DNA of 64,000 nt. Origin: Frankia sp. AgB1.9. Its GTDB lineage: Bacteria > Actinomycetota > Actinomycetes > Frankiales > Frankiaceae. Shown in pieces: positions 28,316 through 36,541 of this stretch (position 1 is its first letter; the number at the start of each line of letters is the position of its first letter). The translations under genes and the position numbers were made by a program. The notes beneath the pieces were generated by a model. That model saw only the letters and a list, made by a program, of their open reading frames with translations. It searched no databases and was not told the origin of the DNA. The stretch spans positions 63,052 through 127,051 of the forward strand of contig NZ_JADWYX010000007.1 of the NCBI RefSeq assembly GCF_016786355.1, written 5' to 3'.

Positions 28316-29527
28316 GTGGCTGAGGTCGAAGGGCCGGAGGAGATCGGCGACAGACCCGGTGGTGGGAACTCGTCCATAGACCATCGGACCTCCCACCGCG
28401 ATCTGCTGCGCTGGTGCGGCCCGGGCCGGGCCGATCGGCTGGACGCGATCGTCGTACCGGCCTCCCGCCCGGCTTACAGCCTGGTCGCCGCGATGGAGCT
28501 GGCCACCGCCGTCGGCGCCCGGCTGGTGGCGATGTGCAGCGGGAACGCCCAGGTCAGGAAGGTCGCCGAGGTCGCACGGGAGGTCCCGGGCCTCCGGGCG
28601 AGCGTCCTGGACCTGAGCACCTACCGGCGCGGCTGGCTGGACGACTTCCAGACCTCGGCGGTGGCCGCGGCCGTGCCTCGGCATCTGGGCGACCTGAGCC
28701 TGAAACGGAATCTCGGCCTCCTGCTCGGCGCCGCCGCCGGCTGGAGGTCTCTGTTGTTCCTGGACGACGACATCCGTGACGTGCGGCCGGAACTCGTGCT
28801 GCGCGCGACCGCCGGGCTCGCGCGTTTCGACGCCGTCGGCATGGTCGCCAAGAAATTTCCGGACAACTCCGTCGTCTGCCATGCCAACCGGCTGGCGGGC
28901 GGCAGCCAGGACGTATTCGTCAGTGGTTCGGCGGTCGTGGTCGATCCGACTAAGGCCCTGGGCTTCTTCCCACGCGTCTACAACGAGGACTGGCTCTTCT
29001 TCTTCGACACTCTGGCGAGGGGGAGGCTAGGAGCTACCGGGACCGTCCGTCAGCTTCCATACCAGCCGTTCGCGGACCCAAAACGAGCTGCTGCCGAGGA
29101 GTTCGGCGACATCCTCGCTGAGGGGCTGTGGACGCTACGGCACCTCGATCTCACGGATGTGGACGCGAACGTCGGCTATTGGCGGGAGTTCTTGCAGAGC
29201 CGCCGTGTTTTCATCTCCGCTGCCGCGGAAAGGCTGGAGACCCAGGGGCCACCGGGACCGGCGACGACGCGGGCGCTGACAGCGCTGGCCGCCGCGGAAA
29301 ACACCCGGGCCAACATCCAGGCCGAGCAGCTTGCGGACTACCTGCAACGGTGGCGGCATGACCTGGCTGAATGGCGCGTGCTTCGCGCGCGGTTCGCCCA
29401 GTGCCCGACGCTGGACGACGGGCTCGCGCAGCTGGACCTCTCCAGCCGGGCGATCTCCATCGGCGACCAGAACGACTGCTCGCTGGCCGAGCCCGCGTCG
29501 GCGGCCAAGGTGGACGCGTTGGTGTGA
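28316..29527 (+). CDS. GT-A-like glycosyltransferase
   Basis: A 403-residue soluble protein. The first half reads like a GT-A nucleotide-sugar domain: DAIVVPASRPAYSLVAAMELA, LSLKRNLGLLLGAAAGWRSLLFLDDDIRDV with a DDD metal motif at residues 150-152, then FVSGSAVVVDP and RVYNEDWLFFFD, like the acceptor and catalytic acid region of family-2-type enzymes. The C-terminal 120 residues are helical and unassigned. No signal peptide or membrane helix is seen, so it should act in the cytoplasm or at the inner face of the membrane. GTG start is 3 bp after the HTH gene stop, implying one transcript. The acceptor is unknown. Confidence 0.75.
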   Translation: MAEVEGPEEIGDRPGGGNSSIDHRTSHRDLLRWCGPGRADRLDAIVVPASRPAYSLVAAMELATAVGARLVAMCSGNAQVRKVAEVAREVPGLRASVLDLSTYRRGWLDDFQTSAVAAAVPRHLGDLSLKRNLGLLLGAAAGWRSLLFLDDDIRDVRPELVLRATAGLARFDAVGMVAKKFPDNSVVCHANRLAGGSQDVFVSGSAVVVDPTKALGFFPRVYNEDWLFFFDTLARGRLGATGTVRQLPYQPFADPKRAAAEEFGDILAEGLWTLRHLDLTDVDANVGYWREFLQSRRVFISAAAERLETQGPPGPATTRALTALAAAENTRANIQAEQLADYLQRWRHDLAEWRVLRARFAQCPTLDDGLAQLDLSSRAISIGDQNDCSLAEPASAAKVDALV

Positions 29528-29578
29528 AGTTGCAGCCCCAAGTCGTTTTCCCGCCTTTGGCAGGCGTCGGTGGTCGGC

Positions 29579-29608
29579 CCACGGGGGCGGCACGGTCCGT
29601 GCCCGTGG
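29579..29608. terminator. Hairpin between glycosyltransferase and acetyltransferase genes
   Basis: CCACGGG pairs with CCCGTGG (29579-29585 with 29602-29608), with an inner 3-bp CAC/GTG stem. It lies in the 133-bp gap between convergent genes. Confidence 0.45.
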
Positions 29609-29660
29609 CGCCCTTGCCTGATGGCGGTCAGAACGTGGCTGGATGGGTTCCGGCTTCTGG

Positions 29661-30188
29661 CTACCGACCGGGCAGGCGCCTGATCATGCGCATCTCCTGG
29701 CGGCTGTCGTACGGCTTGCTGTGCCCGGTCCAGCTGAAACCGAGCCGTTCGTAGACGTTGATGGCCGCCTTGTTCTGCTCGAAGACCCAGAGGGACAGCG
29801 ACCGGGCGGACTCGACCGCCGCCCAGCTGGCGACCGCCTCAATGAGTTCGCGGGCGACTCCGCGTCGTCGCCAGTCTGGTGAGACCCAGAGGCTGAGGAG
29901 GTGGCGTTCGTCGACGTGATCGGCCAAGGGTGCCGATCCCGCGGCGAACCCGATCTGGCTATGGCCGGCCTCGGCGACGAACCAGCGGCAGAGGTTCATC
30001 TGTTCTCGCCAGTAGGAAGCGGTGCGTAGACGTTCGCGTCTGACGCTCGGGCCGAAGGCTTCGGGAGCCTCTCGCAGTGCCCGTAGCCGGAGCTGACGGA
30101 GCAAGGCCCACTCCCCGTGTTCGAGCGTGCGGATCTCGACGCTGTGGGTCACCACTACCACGGTGGCAGATTCGCTTGTCCGGTTCAT
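29661..30188 (-). CDS. GNAT-family N-acetyltransferase
   Basis: A 175-residue acetyltransferase with the acetyl-CoA loop VSPDWRRRGVARELI (R/Q-x-x-G-x-G/A type), preceding strand RHLLSLWV, and the last-motif NKAAINVYERLGF. The ATG at 30188 gives a normal domain with a short extra N terminus. The acceptor is unknown. It lies on the same strand as, and downstream of, the second HTH gene and the small coupled gene, so it may share their transcript. Confidence 0.88.
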   Translation of the reverse strand: MNRTSESATVVVVTHSVEIRTLEHGEWALLRQLRLRALREAPEAFGPSVRRERLRTASYWREQMNLCRWFVAEAGHSQIGFAAGSAPLADHVDERHLLSLWVSPDWRRRGVARELIEAVASWAAVESARSLSLWVFEQNKAAINVYERLGFSWTGHSKPYDSRQEMRMIRRLPGR

Positions 30189-30363
30189 CCGTTACAGACC
30201 GGCGCGAACCGGGAGCTGCGGTGGGCTGCCGTAGGCTCTGGCGTGTCCGACCGAGCTAGGCCGTGATGGTCGCCGGCGCGTGATCAGGATCGCTAGCTGG
30301 CGGGTCGAGGCGGCCCGAGCCCGATCGCTGAGCCAGGCGCCGTTCCCGAGCGCACGGTGCGGG

Positions 30364-30462
30364 CTACTCGTTCAGGTCGAGGAAGCGCAGGGCCTCCGGC
30401 AGCCGAGCCTCGAGGTGCAGGTCGGCGCTCGTCAGTTGGCCACCCTTCCCAGTGAACCTCAC
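30364..30462 (-). CDS. Small 32-residue gene overlapping the second HTH gene
   Basis: A GTG overlaps the HTH gene stop by 4 bp (GTGA) and opens a 32-codon frame ending LPEALRFLDLNE before TAG. Third positions are mostly G or C, as expected for coding DNA here. The product is acidic with an amphipathic helical end and matches nothing I recognise. It could be a translationally coupled small partner, or the remnant of a larger gene. The rest of the 270-bp gap to the acetyltransferase gene looks empty. Confidence 0.4.
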   Translation of the reverse strand: MRFTGKGGQLTSADLHLEARLPEALRFLDLNE

Positions 30463-31517
30463 CTGTCCGGCCACTCGAAGAGCCTGATCCACGGATTGCC
30501 GAGTTCGGGCGTCACCGTTCTCCCTCTGTTGATAGGGACCCGGAACAGCATGCAGTACCGTGGTGTGCCTTCGAAACGGCCGGCGAGGTATTCCTCGTTG
30601 CGTTCGCGCAGAACTCGGTGACTGAGCAGTCGCACCGCGCCCAGGACACCGCGAGAATGAACTCCGTTGCAGATGGTCACGGTGGCGGTCAGGTTATAGG
30701 GATTCGGTACCCGAGCGAAATAACCAACATCCTCGACATACCGTGAGGTCGTGCCTTTGTTGAGCTGGGCCCGGTACTGAGGCTTGAACTCCCTGGTCTC
30801 GGCCCCGTCGAGTGGCTCGACCACGAAAATTTCGCCGTCCGGGAAGTCCGGGTGTTCGACCTGCCTCACAGGCAGGTCGTCGAGCACCCGTAGAAAGGAC
30901 TCGGTCATGTCGTTCCACTCGAGGCCACCCACGACGACGACGTGGTGGGAGAAGTCGTCGTCGGACATGTCGTCGGGCTGCATGAAGCGGACGTCGGCGG
31001 TGGGGTTCTCGGCGCGGATGTGACCGAAGAGCTCAACCATGGCGTCGAGGTCCGCGTAGCTCAGGAGCCGAGTGAAGTTCGAGTCGGTCGGATCGGCCAG
31101 GCGGGAGACGTCAGCAACCGGGATCTTGCCGCAGACCAGGCGGATGGGGATGTCGTCGGGGAAGTGCCAGGTCCTCCGCCGGGTGTGTGCTTGCGCCGGC
31201 GCGCCATGGTCGCGCAACCGGCTCAGCTCCGCGAGCAGCGCGTCGCGTTCGGCGAGCTCTCCGGTGGAGAGCTCAGCTTCGGTCAAAACGCGGACCTGGC
31301 CATTGGAGATGGAGCGCGACGTCGCGAAGAGGGTGGCATACGTGCGCAGCTTGTCGTCTCCGGGTGCGGCCTGGCCGGTCTCATAACTCGACACCGTGGT
31401 CTCCGCGACGACGAGGAGCCGGGCGAGCGTCGCCTGAGTCAGCTGGCGCGGCCATTGACTGGTCCGCAGCTCTCGCAGGCGTCGCGCGAGAGGCGTCCGC
31501 CTTTGTCCTGGAGACAC
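30459..31517 (-). CDS. HTH protein with unassigned C-terminal domain (copy 2)
   Basis: A 352-residue homologue of the protein at 27254, the same length once starts are corrected. HTH: LARRLRELRTSQ, TLARLLVVAETTVSSYETGQAAP (residues 8-60). Shared domain: RRTWHFPDDIPIRLVCGKIP, VELFGHIRAENPTADVRF, HHVVVVGGLEWNDMTESF, RVPNPYNLTATVTICNGVHSRGVLGAVR, LRERNEEYLAGRF and LFEWP. GTG 31517 is chosen for its GGGAGGTGG site; a TTG at 31562 extends the frame. The HTH and the C-terminal domain diverge unevenly, the latter being better conserved, so the C-terminal domain probably has the common function and the HTHs different DNA targets. Confidence 0.85.
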   Translation of the reverse strand: MSPGQRRTPLARRLRELRTSQWPRQLTQATLARLLVVAETTVSSYETGQAAPGDDKLRTYATLFATSRSISNGQVRVLTEAELSTGELAERDALLAELSRLRDHGAPAQAHTRRRTWHFPDDIPIRLVCGKIPVADVSRLADPTDSNFTRLLSYADLDAMVELFGHIRAENPTADVRFMQPDDMSDDDFSHHVVVVGGLEWNDMTESFLRVLDDLPVRQVEHPDFPDGEIFVVEPLDGAETREFKPQYRAQLNKGTTSRYVEDVGYFARVPNPYNLTATVTICNGVHSRGVLGAVRLLSHRVLRERNEEYLAGRFEGTPRYCMLFRVPINRGRTVTPELGNPWIRLFEWPDR

Positions 31518-31670
31518 GCCGACCACCTCCCGGGCGATCCCAGTGAGCCTATCGTAACCCAACGTACGCCAAAGGGGCCGTATTGGGGACTATAGGTTGG
31601 GTGGCCGACCGGCTGACCGAGATGCACGACTGCACGCCGCGCTCCCATAAAGCGCGGGGTCTGGTGTGAA

Positions 31671-31695
31671 ACTCCGGCCCATTGTGCGCCGGAGT
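31671..31695 (-). terminator. Hairpin downstream of the adenosine-deaminase-family gene
   Basis: ACTCCGGC pairs with GCCGGAGT (8 bp) across a 9-nt loop, about 110 bp after the deaminase stop. The remaining 290-bp gap (31518-31807) also holds the promoter of the second HTH gene, with TACGAT near 31545 as a possible -10 box. Confidence 0.5.
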
Positions 31696-31807
31696 GTTCG
31701 AGATCTCTTGCTCGCTGGCCGCCCGGAACGGACCGTGCGGCGTTTGGAAGCGATCAATGAATCGGGGCAGCTTGGCCCTCGGGCGCCGACGGCGTCACAG
31801 GCCTGGG

Positions 31808-32887
31808 TCAGGCCGTCTCCAGGCGCCTGGACAGGGCCGCAGCCTCCGTGACGACGCGGTCGCGCAGGTCGCGCTTGCCGGTGTCGTCGAGCCAGGTGGC
31901 CTCGACGCCGTCCAGCGCGATGCCGACCATGTCGTCGAACCGGTAGCCGAACGCGTCGGCGACCGAGAAGTACTCGTAGCCGAGGTCCAGGTCGGTCATC
32001 GCCGGGTCGTCCGTGTTGAGCGTCGCCAGCAGGCCGGCCGCGCGCATCTTCGGGTAGGGATGGTCGGCTAGCGTCGGGAACGCGTTGGCGATGCGAATGT
32101 TGGAGTTCGGGCAGACGGTGAGCGGGATCCGTTCGGTGACGAACCTGCGGACCAGCGCCGGGTCGTCGATCAGGGAGAGGCCATGGTCGATGCGCTCGGC
32201 GCCGAGTACGTCGACGACCTCGGCGATTGCGGACGGCGGTGAGTTCTCGCCCTGATGCCCGGTCAGCCGGAAGCCGAAGCCGGCGGCGGTTCGGTACGCC
32301 TCGGCGAACGACTTCGGGTCGACGCCCAGTTCGGTGGAGTCCATTCCGACGCCGAGCACGCGCTCGATGCCCGGAGCGCCCGATCGGCGTAGCTCGCCCA
32401 GTTCGGTCACCAGCTGAAGGCCTGGCCCAGGGCCGAACGCCCGGTCCATGTCCGCGATGAGCATCGCCTTCGAGCCGGTCTCCGCCTCAGCCGCGGCGAT
32501 CCCGGCGGAGAGCCCGGCGACGATGTCGGCCAGCCGCTGACCGGCCTCCAGGTGCCGCGCCGGGGTGAAGAACATCTCCGCGTAGACCCGGCCGTGCCCG
32601 GCGGCGTCCACCACGCTTTCGTAGCCGAGCCGGGCCCAGTCGTCCCGTCCGCCCAGTGTCGACTGGACCAGCCAGAAGATGGCCAAGAACTCGTTCAACG
32701 AGCCGTAGGAGTACAGCTCGTCCAGGTTCTCCGTCGGCAGCGTCAGCCCGTGTCGTCGGGCCAGTTCGAGGACCGTTCCCGGCCGCATCGTGCCCTCGAC
32801 GTGGCAGTGCAGCTCCACCTTCGGTAGCAGGTCGAGTGCGGTGGCCAGCGTCAGCGGCTCGGTCGTGCTGGTGCCCATGCCCGCCAT
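31808..32887 (-). CDS. Adenosine deaminase-family enzyme
   Basis: A 359-residue zinc amidohydrolase that should deaminate adenosine, adenine or a related nucleoside. It has the HxH zinc motif in ELHCHVEGTMRP, GHQGENSPP (catalytic glutamate), AERIDHGLSL, CPNSN and LNTDDPAM. The EG after HCHV, rather than DG, is a feature seen in the adenine-deaminase side of the family, so the base rather than nucleoside could be the substrate. ATG 32887 is used, with GGAGA upstream; ATG 32914 would fall inside a tandem repeat, and ATG 32878 is also good. It follows the 8-oxoguanine-deaminase-like gene on the same strand. Confidence 0.9.
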   Translation of the reverse strand: MAGMGTSTTEPLTLATALDLLPKVELHCHVEGTMRPGTVLELARRHGLTLPTENLDELYSYGSLNEFLAIFWLVQSTLGGRDDWARLGYESVVDAAGHGRVYAEMFFTPARHLEAGQRLADIVAGLSAGIAAAEAETGSKAMLIADMDRAFGPGPGLQLVTELGELRRSGAPGIERVLGVGMDSTELGVDPKSFAEAYRTAAGFGFRLTGHQGENSPPSAIAEVVDVLGAERIDHGLSLIDDPALVRRFVTERIPLTVCPNSNIRIANAFPTLADHPYPKMRAAGLLATLNTDDPAMTDLDLGYEYFSVADAFGYRFDDMVGIALDGVEATWLDDTGKRDLRDRVVTEAAALSRRLETA

Positions 32888-32906
32888 CCTCGCCTCTCCC
32901 GTGCTG

Positions 32907-33036
32907 TCACGCATGGGCCAGGACCGGGCCGGTCACGCATGGGCCAGGACCGGGCCGGTCACGCATGGGCCAGGACCGGGCCGGTCACGCATGCGTCGGG
33001 ACCGGGCCGGTCACGCATGGGTCGGGATCGGGCCGG
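32907..33036. repeat. Five tandem copies of a 26-bp unit
   Basis: Units begin TCACGCATGGG at 32907, 32933, 32959, 32985 and 33011. The first three are identical; the fourth and fifth have a few substitutions (GCGTCGGG and GGTCGGGATC). The array spans the junction of two minus-strand genes: the last unit encodes the final residues of the deaminase at 33011 and its stop. There are no unique spacers, so it is not a CRISPR. Confidence 0.95.
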
Positions 33037-34447
33037 TGTCCTCGACGGCCGCCTGGATCCCGCTGGCGATGGCGCGGTGCCGGGCCAGCATCTCGTCGAG
33101 CGCGGGATGCGTCGGAAGCCCGTTCTCGACGACGAGCCTTCCGGCGACGACGGTGTGCCGCGCGGCCACCGGCCCGCAGCGCAGCCACGCCTCGATCGGG
33201 TCGGACAGTGCGCCGGCGAAGGCCACCCCGGTCAGCGGCCAGACGACCAGGTCGCCGACCGAACCGACGGAAAGCTCCCCGATCTCGCCGACCCGGCCCA
33301 GGCAGCCCGCGCCACCGCGTGTCGCGATCTCCAAGGCGTCACGGGCCGACATCGACGCGGAACCGTGCCGCAGTCGACCCAACAACATGGCGTTGCGCGC
33401 TTCCATCCACAGTGAGGCCGAGTCGGCCGACGACGACCCATCGCAGCCCAGGCCGACCGGAACCCCGGCGGCCCGAAACTCCCGGATCGGCGCCAGCCCA
33501 CCGCCCAGGATCATGTTGCTGCTCGGGCAGTGCGCCACTCCGGTACCCCAGGCGCCCAACCGGGCGACCTCGGCCTCGTTCGGGCAGATGCAGTGCGCCA
33601 CCCAAGCCCGGCTCCCGCCCCAGCCGACCTCGGCGAAGTGGTCGATAGGCCGCCGGCCATAGACCGCGAGGCAGTACTCGTCCTCCTCGGGATCCTCGGC
33701 CAGATGGGTGTGCAACCGGACGTCCAGCTGTTCGGCCAGCTCAGCGGTCGCCTTCATCAGCTCCGGGCTGACCGAGAACGGCGAGCAGGGCGCGAGCGCG
33801 ATCCGCACCATCGCGCCCGGCGACGGGTCGTGATGCGTGGCGACGAGCCGGGCCGACTCGGCCAGGATCTCGTCCGGGTCCTGCACGACCGAGTCGGGCG
33901 GCAGGCCACCGTCCTTCTGCGACAGCGACATCGACCCGCGCGTCGGGTGGAACCGCATGCCCAGCTCGCGCGCCGCGGCGATCTCCGCCCCGATCAGGTC
34001 GCCGCCGCCCTTCGGGTGGACGTACAGGTGATCGGTCGAGGTCGTGCAGCCGCCGAGAGCCAGCTCGGTAAGCCCGATATAGGCCGAGACGTTGACCGCT
34101 TCCTGGTCCAGTCGCGACCACAGTGGGTACAGCGTGGACAACCACTGAAAGAGTGTGCCGTGCAGCGACGGCGCAAAGGCTCGAGTCAGGTTCTGGTAGA
34201 TGTGATGGTGCGTGTTGACCAGCCCGGGGGTCACGAGACAGCCTTCGGCCTGAACCGTGCGCCGGGCCCGCGGCGGCGGGTCGCCGGCGGCACCGACGGC
34301 GTTCACCAGCCCGTCGGTGATCGCCACCCAACCGCCGGGCAGCTCCCGGCGCTCCGCGTCGACGGTGGCAACCAGCTCGGCCCCGACGACCAGCAGGTCG
34401 GCGGGCCGGTCGGCGGTGAGAGAGGGAGCATCCGGTTGCGCGGTCAT
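33011..34447 (-). CDS. 8-Oxoguanine/guanine deaminase-like amidohydrolase
   Basis: A 478-residue metal-dependent deaminase of the TrzN/ATZ/8-oxoguanine-deaminase group. Motifs: LVTPGLVNTHHHIYQNLTRA (HxH), LHTHLAED, AWVAHCICP, VAHCPSSNMILGGGLAPI, and VGLGCDGSSSADS with the catalytic aspartate. Hydroxyatrazine and S-adenosylhomocysteine deaminases are related, but the HHHIYQNLTR and CDGSSSAD signatures and the nearby purine genes favour 8-oxoguanine, guanine or a similar purine. The C terminus is encoded by the last copy of the 26-bp repeat, so its tail GPIPTHA may be a recent addition. Confidence 0.85.
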   Translation of the reverse strand: MTAQPDAPSLTADRPADLLVVGAELVATVDAERRELPGGWVAITDGLVNAVGAAGDPPPRARRTVQAEGCLVTPGLVNTHHHIYQNLTRAFAPSLHGTLFQWLSTLYPLWSRLDQEAVNVSAYIGLTELALGGCTTSTDHLYVHPKGGGDLIGAEIAAARELGMRFHPTRGSMSLSQKDGGLPPDSVVQDPDEILAESARLVATHHDPSPGAMVRIALAPCSPFSVSPELMKATAELAEQLDVRLHTHLAEDPEEDEYCLAVYGRRPIDHFAEVGWGGSRAWVAHCICPNEAEVARLGAWGTGVAHCPSSNMILGGGLAPIREFRAAGVPVGLGCDGSSSADSASLWMEARNAMLLGRLRHGSASMSARDALEIATRGGAGCLGRVGEIGELSVGSVGDLVVWPLTGVAFAGALSDPIEAWLRCGPVAARHTVVAGRLVVENGLPTHPALDEMLARHRAIASGIQAAVEDTGPIPTHA

Positions 34448-34482
34448 GAGCGCCGATTCTGCTGGCCTGGGATTACGGCCGC

Positions 34483-35328
34483 ATGACGGCCTCGATGCCG
34501 CCTGACCCCCTGCCTGCGTCGATGGCGTTGACGATCATTCCGGTCGACGATCCGGCCGACCCGAGGGTCGCCGACTACGTCGCCCTGACCGATGTCGTGC
34601 TGCGACGGCGTAAGGAGCCGGCCGAGGGGCTCTTCATCGCCGAAGGCGAGCGGGTGATCCTGCGGGCGCTGCGGGCCGGATACCGGGCGCGTTCCGTGCT
34701 GGTCTCACCGAACCGGCTCGACGCCGTCCCCGCCGAGCTAGGCCCTGATGTTCCGGTCTACCTCGCCGGTCCCGAACTGATGGCCAAGATCACGGGCTTT
34801 GAGGTGCATCGCGGTGCGTTGGCGGCCATGGCCCGTCATCCCGCCCGCGACCCGGCCGAACTGCTCTCCTGGGCGCTGCGCGTCCTCGTGCTGGAGGATC
34901 TCGTCTCCCATACGAACCTGGGGGCCGTGTTCCGCTCGGCCGCCGGCCTCGGCATGGACGCCATCCTGCTCAGCCCGCGCTGCGCCGACCCGCTCTACCG
35001 CCGTTCGGTCCGCGTCTCGATGGGTGAGGTGTTCGCCGTCCCCTACGCCCGGCTCGACCCGTGGCCCTCGGCCCTCGGCTCGCTCGCCGACCGTGGCTTC
35101 GAGACTCTCGCGCTCACCCCGGCCGCCGACGCCGCCGACCTCGCCACCCTCCGCCCTGCTCCGGACACGCGGCTCGCCGTCCTGCTCGGCACGGAGGGCG
35201 AGGGCCTCTCCGTGGCGGCCCAGTCGGCGGCCACCCGCCGCGTCCGGATCCCGATGGCCGCCGGCGTCGACTCCCTCAACGTCGCCGCCACCGCCGCCAT
35301 CGCCTGCTACGCCCTCGGCCGCCGCTGA
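34483..35328 (+). CDS. SpoU/TrmH-family RNA 2'-O-methyltransferase
   Basis: A 281-residue SPOUT enzyme. The N-terminal substrate-binding domain is seen as GLFIAEGERVILRALRAGY; the knotted catalytic domain has motif 1 HTNLGAVFRSAAGLGMDAILL, motif 2 LLGTEGEGLS and motif 3 RIPMAAGVDSLNVAAT. It methylates a ribose in rRNA or tRNA; some relatives confer resistance to thiopeptides or similar drugs, but no specificity is readable. Start 34483 is uncertain; ATG 34498 or 34522 would shorten it. It is divergent from the deaminase with only 35 bp between starts. Confidence 0.92.
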   Translation: MTASMPPDPLPASMALTIIPVDDPADPRVADYVALTDVVLRRRKEPAEGLFIAEGERVILRALRAGYRARSVLVSPNRLDAVPAELGPDVPVYLAGPELMAKITGFEVHRGALAAMARHPARDPAELLSWALRVLVLEDLVSHTNLGAVFRSAAGLGMDAILLSPRCADPLYRRSVRVSMGEVFAVPYARLDPWPSALGSLADRGFETLALTPAADAADLATLRPAPDTRLAVLLGTEGEGLSVAAQSAATRRVRIPMAAGVDSLNVAATAAIACYALGRR

Positions 35329-35534
35329 CGGTCTGGGCGGGTCGCGGGCCGCGTGCCTCGGTCGGTGCCGCGGGCGACGGCCCAGGGACGATCCATCCGA
35401 GGTAGACGACGGAATCCCACCGCCGGCCCAAACCGTGCGGCGCGCCAACGGGACCGATAGCCTCGCCCCCCTGTTCGACTTTTGTCCGTATATGGCCTGG
35501 GCGACGGCGTGATCCGGGCGAAGGGGGCGGACCG

Positions 35535-36482
35535 ATGCGCGAACGGCGCTGGAGCGGTGCACGGCCACTCGTGGCGCTGGCCGCGGTCCTGTGCGGGCTG
35601 GCGGTCGGCGGGTGTTCCGCCACCTCCGTCGACAACAGCGACGCCAGCCGCCGGGGCTTCGTCACGACGCCGACTACCACCGCCCGCTCCACCCAGGCTG
35701 CGGTGTCCCCGTCGCCCGGCGCCGCCGAGCCGGCCACCCCTGGCTCGACGGGAGTGACGCCGGCCCCGCCCGGCAGTGCATCCGGGGCAGCGACACCGGC
35801 GCCGTCGCGTCGCGGTCCCACGGCCACGTCCAGGGCGGTGACCCCGGCCCAACCGGTGACGGCGTTGGGCCGAGCGACCGTGACCATGACCTATGTGCGC
35901 GGCGGTTTCGTCGACGTGCTGGTCGTCGGAGAGACCGGTCGCCCGGCACCCACCGGCAGGGTCACGGTCACCGACGGCCGCGCGCTCTCGGACGTGTACG
36001 CGCTGACGTTGCAGCCCGGGCAGAACGGGTCGACGGCCCGAACCCGGGTTACGCAACGGGACCACGAGATCTGGGCCGACTACGCGGGTGACGCCCAGTA
36101 CGCGCCCGCCCGATCCGCCACCCTCTTCCAGCCGATCTACTCGGTGACGATCACAGTCGGGCCGGTTCCCGCGAGGCAGCGCCTGGGGGTCGCGTTCACC
36201 GTGACGGCCAGCGTCCGCCCGACCCAGCCGGGCGGACCACCGCTGATCGGCAGCGTGCGGTTCCAGTACGACGGTAAGGACGTCAAGGTCCCCGTCCGCG
36301 ACGGCTCGGCCAGTGGGTCGCTGACGCCGACCAGTCTCGGCTGGTCCTCGGCTACGGTCACTTACGGAGACGACGACCTCTACAGGGGGCCGTTGGCGAC
36401 CACGGACGCGATCTTTATCTACGAGCAGGCGTCCGCGGCCGACCTTCCCACCGCCGCGCCCGCACCGGGCACCAATCCCTGA
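35535..36482 (+). CDS. Secreted lipoprotein with Ig-like repeats
   Basis: A 315-residue protein with a basic N terminus, hydrophobic stretch and lipobox VGGC at about residue 27, so it should be a lipoprotein. Residues 30-110 are a Thr/Pro/Ala-rich linker. The remainder has two bacterial Ig-like (Big_3/5-type) segments, with the repeated pattern GRVTVTDG...YAGDAQYAPARS and GSVRFQYDG...YGDDDLYRGP. Such modules usually mediate surface attachment. It stands alone, after a 206-bp gap that includes a possible promoter. Confidence 0.8.
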   Translation: MRERRWSGARPLVALAAVLCGLAVGGCSATSVDNSDASRRGFVTTPTTTARSTQAAVSPSPGAAEPATPGSTGVTPAPPGSASGAATPAPSRRGPTATSRAVTPAQPVTALGRATVTMTYVRGGFVDVLVVGETGRPAPTGRVTVTDGRALSDVYALTLQPGQNGSTARTRVTQRDHEIWADYAGDAQYAPARSATLFQPIYSVTITVGPVPARQRLGVAFTVTASVRPTQPGGPPLIGSVRFQYDGKDVKVPVRDGSASGSLTPTSLGWSSATVTYGDDDLYRGPLATTDAIFIYEQASAADLPTAAPAPGTNP

Positions 36483-36541
36483 CGGAGCCCGGCCGGTTCC
36501 GCGGGACTCTGGGCGGCGGGCCTCCGGCCGTCGCTCAGGCC

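Noticed and set aside
32907..33036. 26-bp repeats as a CRISPR array
   Set aside because: The units are directly adjacent with no variable spacers and no cas genes are near.
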